A stretch of DNA of 64,000 bases from Theocolax elegans (lineage: Eukaryota; Arthropoda; Insecta; Hymenoptera; Cerocephalidae), in the NCBI GenBank assembly GCA_026168455.1, contig CM047428.1:18070759-18134758 (forward strand), read 5' to 3'. The notes under the pieces were generated by a model. The model was not told where the DNA came from. It did not search any database and was given only the letters and a program-made list of their open reading frames with translations. The stretch's first letter is position 1, and each line of letters starts with the position of its first letter. Of the stretch, positions 14,401 through 29,200 are shown one piece after another. The position numbers and the translations under genes are program-made.

Positions 14401-17400
14401 TATGCAATTTTAGTGAAAAAAATTATTTTTTTGACTGAACAAGCTAAATTAATGACTAGATGAGTTATGAATAATCTTATACCCATTCGCTCGATACGTT
14501 TGCAGAATCGAGAAAACCAGAATACCGTTTTTGCAAGTAAAATAAAATAATTAAAATTCATCGATTTATTCAATTTTCAAAGAACTTTTTGATAGCAAGA
14601 ATCATGTATAAAATGCGATAATTAATTTATAGTAAAACTCATCAATAATCAAACATTTATTGCGACAATTTCAAAGAATTTTTAACAATTAAAAAAATAA
14701 CAGGTAATACTTCAAAGAAATTACATTAATAAATTATAGTAAGCATTGGTATATGGAGAAAAATTGATTATAATGTGATTCCGATAAAAACTAGTTAACA
14801 TTTAATATATTATTGAATGCGGTTTAATTCTATTCAACGCGTCTAAAACTATTCTGGTCAATGCCTACACATTATGATAGAGATGTAAATTTTTATTTTC
14901 ACAACTCTTCGAGATAATTAGCCAACGTATATACATTACTCAATTGATTGAGTGTCTAGTGAAAAACTTAATAAAATGCAGATTATGTTTTCACAAAAAT
15001 GAGAGAAAAAAAATTGTTTAAAGAATCCCGTCGAATTGATTATGAGCCACAAATTCCGTAGATTAACATGAATGTTAATTCTACAATATAAATGTTAATT
15101 ATCTTCAGGACATATAATTCATCGTGTAGTATTAAAATTTAACAAACTAGATATTTGTTATTTTAATGGGAAAATCCATTTTATTGATTTTTGTATAGTT
15201 GATCGTTCGATCTTACATTTAATGTAATATGCATCTTTCTTAAACTTTAATGCAGCCTCATATAGTATACTTGATAAGGTATGTAATATTTAATATATAT
15301 TCACAAAAATTAAAAAAATTATACCTACTTTGTCTCAAATTACATTCAATTTCACAGTATCTAAACTTTATAATGACTATAATATATTTATCTCTTTATG
15401 GTATTTTTCGTTTTGTAGAGAATATTTTTAAATCACGTGCTTAAAGAAAAAATATTATTCGACAAAATTAAAATATTTTTGAAAAAAATTATCTGCATTT
15501 ATGTTATTATGTTTTTTAAACATTATTCGTTAAAATTCTTACTTACGTTTTCTTTTTATTTTCATAAATCAAATTTCTGTGTGAATCATTGTAAAAATAT
15601 AATATTCTTACGTTTTAGTTGTTATAAAAATGTCTTTGTATAATAAAATACTTTCACAAGAAAAGTGTAAGCACCAAGAGAAAACCTAAATAGATCAAGA
15701 TTAAAAAAAATGATAAATGTAACATTATACGTCTTCATTACTCAAACTATCATCAATCCGTAAATCTATTTCACAACTCTTGTCCATTAAAAGATGTATG
15801 TACTGTATACATTATATATATGCCCACTCGTAAAAACTAATCAGTCTTTTTCAAAAGGTAGAAAAAAAAGAGAAGAAAAACAAGTTCTGAGGAAAGCCAG
15901 TATTCTTATCCTTCCGCACTAATAACCCAGTGACCGACAACTTGGATTCGCAAATTGGGCGATAAACGCGCGTGCATTAATTGCGCCTAATTCGAGCGAC
16001 TCTCGCGCCTAATCAACCACGCTTTCCCAACGAGAGCGCACGAAAAAAAAAGCAGATCATCACCGAGAGAGAATTTCGTGGAAGAGGAGACACGAAAAAG
16101 ATTATAAATAAAAAAAAAGGAAGACAAGATCGAGAAGCTCTGTTGTGTAGTGAGCTAACGAGCCGCTCACCTGGAAACAAAGAAAATGTCCGTTTCGACA
16201 GACCCAGTTTCAAGCCGGGCTACGTGTAAACTGGCCAGAAGGAAAGTCGAGTTCGAATAATCGAAAGAGCCGATACGGCACGTGTGTACGTTATACTTTA
16301 TCTGACTGTTTTTCCGTAACACAGCAGCAACGGCGCCCAAAGAGCCGCACCCGCGATTCTGTACGGCGCGCACGTGTCATCGAGACGTGTCCTGCGAATC
16401 GGCATAATGAATTTCTTTTCTTTTTTTGTTCTTGTCGACGGTGCTCGAGAGGGACGTGTGTTGCTACTTGAATCTTTGTGAAAGTAAGCTCAGCTCGTTC
16501 CGATTGTACATTTGTCTTTTATGTAAAAAGTTTACAAACTTTGGAATTTTATACTGTTTTTGCCTTTACATATATACTTACGCACGGAAAACTTCTGTAA
16601 CGCGATATTTATGTATACTGCTATTATATAATATCGTATCTAGCATTCTTATTTTTAACTATACAGAAAAGCTGTTTTATGTGAGAACAACATACGAATT
16701 TAATAATTTATTAATACATAATTAATGAAAAATGTGCTTGTAAGAAAAAATAGGATTGACTACGCGACAAATAAATTCGCAATTTCGAATTTGTCTATTG
16801 TAAAACGATCGACCTCTAAACTGACGTACGATCGCGAAACCAGTATATACATATACAACAGGTGTTTTCCAGCAATGAAGAAAGCACACGCATAACTGTA
16901 CTCACGCGCCCGTGTCGATAAAATCTCGTCGAGAGCTGCGTAATATATATACACGCTTATGTGTATATACAAGCACATGGAGTGATGCAACGCGTCGCTC
17001 ACAGCCCGAATACTCAATACGAGAAATCAGACCGTCTTTTAATCCTTCCTTGATCCTCCTCTGAGATTCAAGCGTGGTGCTATACATCTTATCGGTAAAA
17101 GAGATTACGAGGGTTAATCTCGGGAAGGAAGGAAAGATAATTAAATACCAAAGGGATAATATACGTAATCGAATTAAATAGGATTTTTTTCCCGTGAAAA
17201 TGAAACTTGATGGTTATACCGAAATGACTTTATCGAGTGTAAAAAGAAATTAGACGGCGAGAAATTGGTTGAAATATAATACAGTGTTCAAGTTTATAAA
17301 GTTACATTGTTTATATAATATATGTTATCTCGAATATTTTTGATTGCAATGTACGAGGTACGAGATTAGGAAATATTGTTGAAGTATTTCGGATAATTCT

Positions 17401-19694
17401 TTTATTTGGGTACATAGTGGGTATTGTGCAACGATTACCTAAATATACATGTTGTTATTTATTTCGTATATGCGAAATATATCTAATTATTAGTTATATA
17501 TGGATATACATATATACTTGTTATTGTGATACGATTTTGAATTTTGCACAGGTCAAAAGATTAAAAAAATGATAAGAAATGATTGTTACGTAATAATAGT
17601 ATACGATTCGTATAAAATTCTTTTCAGATAAAACCAATGCAATGCGATAAAACTCAAAACTCAATCATACCGATTTAATCACGTTTCTTCTTAACAAATT
17701 CACGCATTCAATTGAAAATAATAAACTTTTTAGGTATAATACAAATACAACGGAATACGCTTTACAATGTAAATAATTAATTGCAAGGATGATCCGTGAA
17801 TTGCGTACATAATTGTAAAAACGATAATTTACAACTCGTAAAGTAAACGTCGGAACGACTAAACGTATAGATAAATACGAACAGCCAAACACCATAAGTT
17901 TAAACATTTTCAAGGTTCACAGCGTACTAAAAATTCAAGTGCATCCATGACCCACTCTCTTAACGACACGCGTCTTGGTATATGCACAAAGTATATTTCC
18001 GCCAAAAACGACAGATTACAAAGAAAAAGGCCGTGTAACGAAAAATGATCAAAAAGTCAGGTGAATCATACGTATACGGCGTATGTATAACCATGGCAGG
18101 AACAAAAAGGTATATATATATATAAAATAATAAAAAATATTTTGATCGGAAGAGCATAATACTCGATAAGTATCGATACGGCACGGTGTTAAAGTCCGAC
18201 CCTACCCAGAAAATATCAGTGGGTTTTATATGCTCCCGATAAGGTTTCAACGTACCGGTACTTCCCTCCTCGAAAGTCGATCGGCGCCGATAGGCGCGTC
18301 GAATGTAGGTTGACGTCCTTCTTGAAAATGAGCCGCCGCCGTTCGCCGAATCAACAAGACGAACGACTTTCGCGCGCAATCGTCGTTTTTGCACTCGAGT
18401 TAATGGATATGATGTTGTATATCCTTTAAATGTAAAATAATTTTCAATACAATTTCGACTATATCTACACATCTTCTATTGCACCTTGAACGTGCATTAT
18501 TGTACCGTTATTACGTAACGACGTTTAACAATTTAACCAAAAAAATAGACGTTATATACAATAATTTTAATTTGAAATTGTCGTTCGGTATATAAATAGT
18601 AATACAATGCACTCACACTATTGTGAATTAGAAAAAATATTGGAATCGCGTACATATACGAGTTCAGTGTGTGTATATCAGAAAATGATCAAACTGTCGG
18701 TCAATGAAAGTTCCCGTCGATCCCTATATATTTACGCGTGCGCGACAAGCCACGCGCTGATTAATACGAAATATCGGTGCCGATGCACGTTGATATGGAC
18801 CTGCCGTATTATTCCCGCACATACACGGAGAAAGCATCGTTCCCCCCACCATATTTTATTTTTTGTTTTCAATTTTATCAAACGATCGCTGAATCGCGCA
18901 GGGGGGCTTATTTTCTGCTGTTGTCAGACAGGATAATCATACATCATATATATATATACAGATTACGCATCACTAATTTTTAACCTGTTCATTTTCGAAA
19001 TTTTCATTAATTTTTTTTACTATATTTTAAACTTATTTTTCTTATCTACTGTTTATTAAATATAAGTACATAATATAGACATTTCAATATATTAGTTACA
19101 ATCAGTTTCGTGAATTTATTTATATTTTTAATGGACTACAAATCTAACTGTTTTAACGTATACCTATATGAATTTATAGAATTAAAAATGAGATAGATGA
19201 TGTTAATAGGCTGGAATTTTCTTACATAGGAAGCACTTAGAAAATTTTCAGATACTATCAGTGGTAAATATATATATATATATGTATATAAGGTCCAGAG
19301 GCATTTTCGGTACATTAATTATTTACGCAATAGTCTGTAGAAGATTGTATGCATAATTTTAAACTTTTAAACTACTCGTCTGAACAGGAAGACGACTCTT
19401 CTTTTTACACACTATTAATTATATTTAACTATCAACTCCATTACCATACTATAAACATTTTTTTGTTATCTGTTAAAATCCATTTAAAAGAATTTCAAAT
19501 ATTAGGAAACATTACGTTTCATTAACATATTTATTTAAATTTTTATTACATTATTGATCATTAAGAATGTTTTTCTTTCTTTAAACAATATATGTGACAA
19601 ATCATTGTTTCGAAAAATATATTTTTCGCTTCGAAGCATTTCAGAATAAAAGTATAAAATGCCTTTGAAATACTTGTACAATATAAAATCGGAG

Positions 19695-19738
<44 letters not shown>

Positions 19739-21869
19739 GTATGAGAAAAATAAGGTAACTCGGATAAATGTAGAAAGTTATTTTTATATTAATAAATACT
19801 GTGTATCCTATAGTCGAATATATAACTAAAGTATAAGTGTATATATTATTAATATAAGTAAAGAAAGTTTTTGAATACTGATCCGAGCGCAAGACGTAAA
19901 ATAAAAACTCCCATCCAATCAGCTGGAGAATAAACTTTCTACTTTGAATAAAAATTCGCGTGAACTGTATTAAAAATACAGCTACACCTACATATATGTA
20001 ATCGAAACTGAAATATATCTATTCTATAAACACATATAGGTATATATGTATTATATTGACAAAAATGAATTGATTGATGGTTCAGTTAATACTTTATTCC
20101 CTTTACACATGATTTATTCACGTGAACGCGATCGATTCGTAACGCTCATAATCATTTATGCATATACGATAGTGCATATGATGTATATATAGGTAAAAGT
20201 TCGTATATTTAATGAGAAAATCCGATTTTCCATGCGATGGAAAGCGCATGCAATGGCTCATCGAGGTCTAAAAGAGAATCAAGGTCGGATTGTCGTTGCG
20301 CGGAAATATGCATTCATAACGGTACAAATGATCGGATTTATCGCAAATATACATTTACTTGCACAATAGGGGTAGAAAACTCTTTCTCTTTCTCATGCGA
20401 TTAAATGTGAACAATTTCTCTTTGAATCCTAATCATCGCAGTAATGGAAAATTTAGAATTTTCTTTTTTTTTTAATTATTTATTAAGTTGTACGATGTGT
20501 CGTAGTAAATATTTTACGTATCGCCGAGTAGTTACGACGAACGTGACTTTTCAACCAATGTATCTTTTTTTTTACGTTAACTTTTTTCTTTTTTCTTTTT
20601 AAATTGTCATTTTAGTATAGTTGTAACGTTATATTGCCGGTTCAATCAGTGCGTGACTCAATCTATTAAGAGTTAAAGGACACTTGATACAGAGAGAAAA
20701 ACTTCACTTTATATACACATACGTATATGCACCGAGGATGTTGTAATTCTCGTCTTAGGGAATTCGGTACGAACTTTTATGCAGTCGTTTCATCATCATT
20801 CACGCAGATTATTAACTGCATGGAATTTTAAACATTTATATATATATATATATTTACCAACGATTAAAGTAATTGGATATGTATATACTTCTAACGTTTG
20901 GATTTTTACGTCGACCGATATATAGAAATAGAACATAAAGATATATAGATATATCTACTCTTTGATAAAACTATTCGATCAGTGATTTATATCTTGTATC
21001 TGTATATTACATATATACGTGTAAGCGCGAGATTATAATCTGTGAATGATGGAAATATAATTAAAGTTCGTCTGTGATTCACTATGATTTTAATTAATTC
21101 AGATTCATCACATAAGACTTTATTAACACGTCGATAATTCCTTTCCTCTTACATTCCAGTCAACTATATAGAAGCAGGTTTTTCAAACTGACCTTGCGAA
21201 AAACAATTTCAATTTGATTGAAAATTCTGATATCAAAATTATTTTTTTTTTTACATTAAAGTTGCAATTATTTTCCCTTTTTTAATTTTGGAAGTGCACC
21301 ATCCCGGTGTAATTATAGATTAAATGTATACAAAAAAAAGGTGTGGTTTAAGATAAAAAAAAAAAAATAAAAGAGTGATCGACCGATATTTCGTAAATGA
21401 GTATATATGTAAGAAAACAGGATGAAATATATAATTTTGATAGACGTATTCGAGTTGGCAGTACGACGAATAAGGCAAATCTCTCTCGGCTGATTTTCCA
21501 TCGAAACTCGAATCGTACAAACTAATGCGGCGACCGCATAACCGATCCACTCGCGCGGTGCAACGGCGCCGGTATGCGGAGAAAGTAGCGACGTTCCCTG
21601 TACCCCCTTCTTCTCCTTCTCGAAAATACCCCCGCTGGCTATATGTCCGGTCAACGTACTCCTCTCTCTCTCTCTCTCTCTATCTCCTTTCCTCTCTCAT
21701 TCACCCAGGAGATATAGTGAATTTATTTTTCCTCGGAATTAGCTAAAATATGTACACGCGACTGGGCTAAAGAGCAAAAAGGGAGGAGCTAATGAGCTAC
21801 AATACGACTAACGAGGAATATACTTGTCGGCCCATTTCCATCGCGTATACCTTTATTCTCAAAGGAGAA

Positions 21870-21921
<52 letters not shown>

Positions 21922-22096
21922 TAAGTTTTTCGTTCGCACGATTTCTTCGTTTAATTGGTGAAACCTTTTTTGTTTCGCCGGGGTATAATAATGCCGCGAA
22001 ACGATTTTTTGGAGTCACGAGATGAAAATCGAGACGAGTTTCGTGCGCGCTCAACCCACCGCACACCATAGTTTCTTCTTGCCCCAACTACACGTG

Positions 22097-22139
<43 letters not shown>

Positions 22140-25100
22140 GCACAAACGCGCGAACTAGCTGGCTGTTTCATCGCGATTTCAAGCTTTGCGATTGCGTGTG
22201 ATTAGAATGCAAATTTTTTTTCTTTCCTTTTTTTCAAGTAACAGTACTTCCGTTAGAAAAAAAGGGTTTGCATTCGAACGGAGTTTCAATGTGAAACGAC
22301 TTTTTATCGGGTAAAAGAAAAATGTGGTTTTAAACGACCTTAATTTATCTATATGTATATTGTTGTGGTTCGTAAACATCGTTTACATAAAGTAGTTTAA
22401 CTGTTTCCTATGACGTAAGGTGAACTCCCAAATATCTTGAATTGTTTTTATAAAAATTTAGTCGTTTTGAATGTTTCTTACTAACCGATTGTGGTGTTTT
22501 CTTATTGTCAACGATAGAATAAAAAATAACAACCTGTAAATTATAGGATAAATTTTTTTGTAGATTTGACTATCGTAACGGCTCTGGCGTGTACAGAAAT
22601 AACAATCGAAATCACGTAAATATAGTACAAAAATGTTAATCGCATTAAAAAAAAATGAATCTATGATTCTCGTAAATAATAATTTGTGTATGTAAATGTA
22701 GTAAATTGAAGGTGTTTTATAGAGGAGTTTACACATCTTTTTAATCGTATCAATTTCCACCTATGCTCCTCTTTTGCAACAGTGCACAGCTTCCGAAGTC
22801 TCGAGAAACAAGTTTTTCCGTCAATATAATTGCCATCGAATAATCTACCAGTAGCTCCGACGTCGCTTTAACTTGGAATTAAAGTAAAAACGCCTGAGCA
22901 AAGACGCACATCGAACGATCGGGAATCGATAATCTGCTCAATAGACTCGCGAGATACGTCTCATTCGTACATTATATTGGGTTAATCGAAAGATAGACTC
23001 TTCAGGACGATTTACCACGTCACACCAATGACCTGAGTTTCAATATTTTCCTTCAATATAAATTTCACTCGATTCCCGCATGATGTGCATCTCGTTTGAC
23101 GCTACACGTATAATGGAACGCGAAAAACAGCTATATACTCGAGGTCGCACTAATATTCTCTTCCCCTTCCTTGTTAGACGTCGACTCGATGACGATGGTA
23201 ATGCATGTGACACATGCTCTAAAGAGAGTGCACGTTTTCATAACACAAAAAGAGACGACAGAAAAAGAATTTCGGATTTTTTTTGCGAGTGTGAGAAATC
23301 TACTGAAAAACGGCGTTTTGTATACCTAGTAATGAACTCTTTGTTCTTTAAAAGTTTGGAACATAAATACACGGGGCTATTTATTTCGAGATTATAGCTG
23401 CGATTTTACCGAGTCTTTCATTTTCTAGAGAGAAATTGCTGCGATTTTGAAATTTAAATAACTACTGTGCCATTTTCTCGAACATCTTAAAAAAAGATTT
23501 TGCCAAAATAATTTTGATGATTTTTTAGAATTTTAAAGTAACAAATTTTTCGTAAAAAAGTATTTTTTTTTTTTTTTTTTTTTGAAAAGTCGTCATTTGC
23601 ATTTGTATTAAATGCAAATTGACATTTCGTAATGCAGATGAGAATTGTTCTTTGCCCGTTCCCAGGTAATTGAGGTTACGTTTTTTAGGGAAGAATATTA
23701 TCATAGCACTATATTACTTTTCCCTTATCACTCTATTGAAGTAGATATTAGTTTCGAAAATTAATTTTGTTAAAATTAGAATTTTATTATCCTGATGCGA
23801 TGTACTAATATATATATATATATATTATATCTCTTCATTATCTTTGACAGGTCATATCTACATTAATAGAGTGGATATCACGTGTAATTCACATGCATGC
23901 TTTTAATATAAAAGAATGTAAATTTATTTTAAATTATTAAATTTTTGTAATCATTAATTCAATTGTAAATTAAATAATTAAATTTAGTTTATAATTAAAA
24001 AATATAATTAAAATATCTCAAAATATTATGAAATTTGTAATAATAACTATATATATGTCTCTTTCTTTAAACTTAACATAACAAATTATATATTTATTTA
24101 AAATAAATGTCAAACAAAATAAATCTATTTAATAAAATAAAAGGTAAAAGTCGGTTAAAGACACTTGCGTTATTCGCGTAAGCCAAAATTTTATTATAGA
24201 GAAAATAAAAACGCAATTTGTTATTTAAATTTTACACACTCTGCAAAACGCTCCTGAGCAATTTTTTTTACGATTAGACCACAGAAAATTAAGTGGTTAA
24301 AATAACTATAAAATAATTTTTCATTATTATAAAGATTACTTTAACTGCATCAGTAATGAAATGTTGATACCCAATAAAAATCTGTACTGTCTTAAAAAAC
24401 AAAGAAATATCCGCTCAACAGAGTTTAGAAAACGATGCGAAAGCGATCATGGACGATATTTAAACATCCCTTTGGTGCTCGTTGAACACATCAACGACTT
24501 TCAAAACTCATCCCGTTGAAATTACGCACTTTCACTTTCCCCACGATGAACGTTATCATTTCGTTCGTAAGTCACGGAATTCCAACTTGGTATATAAGTT
24601 TATTGTTAATACAACTGTATATTAGTATTCATTTTTGAAAACTCTGAATATTAATATGCACCTCTACTATCATTATCTGTTATCTATCTGAATATCCTGT
24701 TTTTATTTCTCATAATTACGTTGTGACAGTAAAATTTTAGTGATATTTTACACATATTGTTGATGTATTTGTCAACACTTTATTGATTTATTAAAAAAGC
24801 ATTTCACGCTTAATGATTATTTTTACAGTAAAGTTTTAAGAAACGATTAATTACTGTCATTCAGTTTATTTTTATGTCTATTATATATAAGTTACGTAAC
24901 ATATTATTAAACATAGACTTTCTCATCTTGAATCGTGCAACGAGAATGATGAATAAAAAAATTATTTGATTACGATTCACCGCATTAATTTCACCATAAA
25001 AATGTATTTATTTGTATTATTATAATTGAATAAACGTTATATGGCGTATAGTTACAGTCAATTTCCTTTATATCGTTTTATTTTTCCTTATAAACTTACA

Positions 25101-26152
25101 AGCAGTGACGGAAAAATCTCGATTCATACCCCTTTACCACGATTATCCGTAAAATTTGTACCGCTTTAAAAGGCCAGTCAACTGGTCACGGTGACACACT
25201 GAAATTTTTAATGACACTTGCGACCCTCTCTTGCAATTGCAACCAGAAGCTCACTGCGCACTTCCGTCTTAGAATCGCGCAACGCAACATTACGATTAAT
25301 ATTCCACATGGCGATCGATTTTCTTTTTTTCGCGTTCAATGATGCAACGAATTTTCCAAATGGATCCCTCTCTCTCTCTCACACACTCCCCATTATCGTC
25401 GAGAGCGTGTCGCTATTTAGTTTTTCGAAATCCTCACGTGTATTCACGCGTACAGGGGGAATAGTTGGTAAGACGGTATTACTTATCGAGTCACGTTTTC
25501 TTTTCCTTTTGGTGCATCGTATTATCAATCGCAACGAAGCACACTATATACTTTTGCGTCGCAGGAGAGCAAATTGTCGATAAGACGCGGAAAGAAGCTT
25601 TTGTATATTATGATACGCGCACACACACACACGCACACGTGCACACATAGTACGCAGGTAAGCTCGTTAATCGATTAATATTTTATTTATAGGAATATTT
25701 ACCGGAACCCGTTCGTCATTCTTACACAATAAGTAAATATAAGATTCCACGAATTTCACTTATCTTATATTTGATAAATAAATACGAAGTATTTATTAAT
25801 AAAATATACCGATCGCGCGAATCGATCGAAAAATTTAGGTTTTCTAGATCGAAAAACGGAAATCAATAGATACATTTGTACGGGTGGATATCTATATAGG
25901 GAAAGGGGATCTTTACGTTAGATAGTTTCATTTCCAGAAATCACAAGGCTTTTAACGGTTAGCCATGAAGTGGACGCCTGTGTGAGATTATACGACGATT
26001 TTATTGGCCTTCTATTAATATACCTATCCGGATGTATTTCATAAAGGAATAATATTTGGATTTGGCGCGTGTCTCGAATTGGAGATGAATGCATCAATTG
26101 AAGTGCGATGTAAAACTTTAACTGCCGCATCAAAATAGTTGTGTGTGTGTGC

Positions 26153-26217
<65 letters not shown>

Positions 26218-29200
26218 TGCGTGTGTGCATGTGTGTCTCCACGTTTTATGTGTATACGTTTCACTGGGGTTTACGGATAAAAAAAATGACTTATTTAATT
26301 TCTATTTGCAATTAAATTTTACTATAAGACAAACTTTCAAATTTACAAAATGAATTTTATACCATATAAGTCTGTTTATTTTTTGCTTACTCAATATCTT
26401 AGTAATCAAAATTTTATAGTATAGTGAAAAATGATAATTACTGTTGAATTTCGTTAGAAAAATGATTGATTTATTAAATAGGAAATGTAAATAAAATCTC
26501 TTTATACTTACGTAATATAGTATATAAATTGTTATATTTGATGTGCCGGAGAATTCTTGATAATTTTTATTACGTACCATAATAAATTTTACGCAGATTA
26601 TATAAACTTGTATTGCATATAATAGTAATTGCATTTAAATGCTCTTAAATGAGCTTATGAACCATAGTTAATAAATGTAAAAATTATAATTATAATTTTG
26701 GTTATTTTATATATTCCTGTTTTTAGAAATATTACTCTATACCTAAAGTGACTTGATATTTTATAGTACCCTGTAGAAAGGTGAACTGACCAAAAAAAAA
26801 TCGTATAATAATCGTTATACATCGATTTTGTACACGTAACGTGATCAATATTCAAATTTACGAAGAAATGTTATTGCGATAATTATACGTTAGGGGAGGT
26901 AAATCGTATTAAAAATTAATTAGATTGATTTTCCTAAGATACGAAATAATTGTATACTAAACATTAGTAAAATATTCGAGAGTATATACAATACAGCATT
27001 TGTCTATAATTTTACCACGTGTTAAAAATTGTTATTCCGAATAAAATGATGTAATCTGTAATGGACGCGCACGTGAAACCAAGAAATTGTTTACTATATA
27101 AATTTTACAGTTAGTTAATAAATTAAATATCTAATAATCCTTGATCTCCCTTCCCACATATGTAATTAAAACATCTGATTTATATGTATAATTCAAGAGA
27201 ACCGTTTGCTTCGCAGTACATAAATCCGACGTACCGAATTGTAACAATGCGCGAGCGAGTGAGCGAACGCGCGCGCGATCGCAAGTACACATGTAGGTCG
27301 TTCAAATAATCGAGAGCACGACCAAGTGCATATTCTGCGTTTATTGTTGAACCATTTGTGCTCCGCTATGCGTTTGAAACTCACTTCAATTATTTTCTTT
27401 ATCGCTAGGTGCATATGTAAATCTCTCTCTCTCTCTATTTCTTTCTCTCTCTTTCTGATTTATTCGCTCAAGTGAAAATCTATCAACAAACGCAGGAATC
27501 GCATATCGCACGAGGGAAGATGTAATTCTTACGAAACGATCGATGAGAATTGTGTAAGATACAGTTTGTTAGAACAATACCGATCAAATTTGTCATTATT
27601 TTTAGAATAAAGAAAAAGATAAATCTCGATTGGGCTGTAAAGCACACACTCGATACGATAATGTTGACTCATATTTCCTGAATGTGCGTAATTCGGATTA
27701 TAATTATAACGCTATACTTATCTTACGAGTATTCTAAATAAATTTAATATTTAATTTTATCGAGCTTCAGCGTAAATTCATTAATACAAATGTGTTTATC
27801 GTACATTTTAAACTATCAACAAGGTTTGGAAAATTTGAAAAGAAAACTAGTTCTTGGTTTTTTTTGTATCTAATATATATTTTATTCATGAGCTAATCGA
27901 AAACTTTGATTGTCGGACACGTATTGTTAATATTCATTTTAAATCCACGATGATGCGTATGCAAAATAATTTAATTTACGCGATATTTTTTTTAATAAAA
28001 AAATGGAGAAGTAACATTTAGCGTGAAAATTATTATATGTAATAAAGACAAAAAAACGTAAAGTAGTTCGGTGCCCCGATGAAGTTGACCATGAAAATTG
28101 AACTTACAGTTCTTCCTCATGAAAAAATGGACTTGTCATTCACGATTTCGTAATCTAATTATTAGCCTTCTATAATTCATTGATTTTAAACCAACGTTGA
28201 GGCACATATTTGATAATACGAAAAATCGAATATTCTGATATATTAATTGATACGTGAGTTTATATTAATGTGGTTCAATGTTAAGTTATAAAAAACTTGT
28301 TTGACATTAATTAAATTCCGTTTTAAAATTCTATGTGAAATGGATGGGGGTTTTCGATAAAGTATTATAAATTATTAATTTTAATATTTGAAGTAGCATG
28401 TACGAAGTATGACAATTTTGAAATTTATTAATAAAGGATTTCGTATATGAAAATAGTACAGTTCGAGTCTGGTATAGCAAGTTAAATGAGCGAAGAAGAT
28501 ACTTCGGGAATCACACAAGGAAGTGATATTTCAAGTGCAGCAGTCAAGCAGGAGGTAAAAACAGAAGTTCGTTTGATAAGGCTTGTAATCGTTTTTCTTA
28601 AAAATGTTACAACATATACGCAATAGGATATAAGTCACATTTTTTATTCATTGAAATTAAATAAAATGAATACGTATACTTTAAATACATCAAGTGACTC
28701 GGAAGGATGTATAAATCATTATTGCATTAAATTATTTAATTACTTTTACGTTCTATAAAAATTACTTTAACTGGATATATCTTACTTGCGAGATTCAAAA
28801 GTGAAAATTGCAAAATGCGTTATCCGAACCAGATGGAAATTAAATATTTGTGATAGTTAGATATATATAAAATGTGTAAAGGATTATTTATTTACTCAAC
28901 ATTAGCATTTGTGAATAATTTATCAATTACACGAAGGAACCAACACGGGAATTGCAAGATAAATCGATTCTACACTCATTACGAATTTATTGCGAAAAAA
29001 CTAAAAAGACAAAGGATATATATATAGAAGGAAGAAAGAAAAGAAGAACTCACCTTTCGCCCATCCAGTAAGAACGTTTCCAAGGTAAGCAACCTTGTAG
29101 GTAGGATCGTACTCGGTAATAGAAGCATTACCACGATGCCTTCGCCACAATTTTCCCAAACCTCGTTTAAGGGACTTGAGAGTCCTGGTACCTAGTTCGG

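Larger units (their letters stand above)
10342..29053 (-). other. Intron 1 of FAM43-like gene (18.7 kb)
   Basis: Phase 1, GTGAGT...TTTCAG, splitting codon 104 inside the PTB domain. It holds several microsatellites, CpG-rich patches (about 12180-12420, 13480-13700, 15950-16400, 21470-21650) and one candidate recursive splice site at 16165-16190. No other exon of this gene was found in it. A long first intron with CpG-rich patches is a common place for enhancers, but no specific function can be read from the sequence. Confidence 0.85.

Noticed and set aside
14445..14470. TGACTAGATGAG, sharing a seed with the miR-279 family
   Set aside because: Only the seed matches and no foldback partner arm is evident.
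17960..18472. 170-codon minus-strand open frame
   Set aside because: Aromatic-rich composition typical of AT-rich non-coding DNA. It lies in intron 1 and has no domain.
23080..23397. 105-codon plus-strand frame starting MMCISFDATR
   Set aside because: No recognisable domain, composition similar to flanks, and no splice signals. A frame of this length is expected by chance in a GC-richer patch.
23640..23672. Plus-strand CCCGTTCCCAG|GTAATT, another acceptor-donor fusion
   Set aside because: It is on the strand opposite to the only gene, its donor half is weak, and no plus-strand exon supports it.
26039..26353. His/Thr- and Val/Cys-repeat frames
   Set aside because: Produced by the long (TG)n microsatellite.
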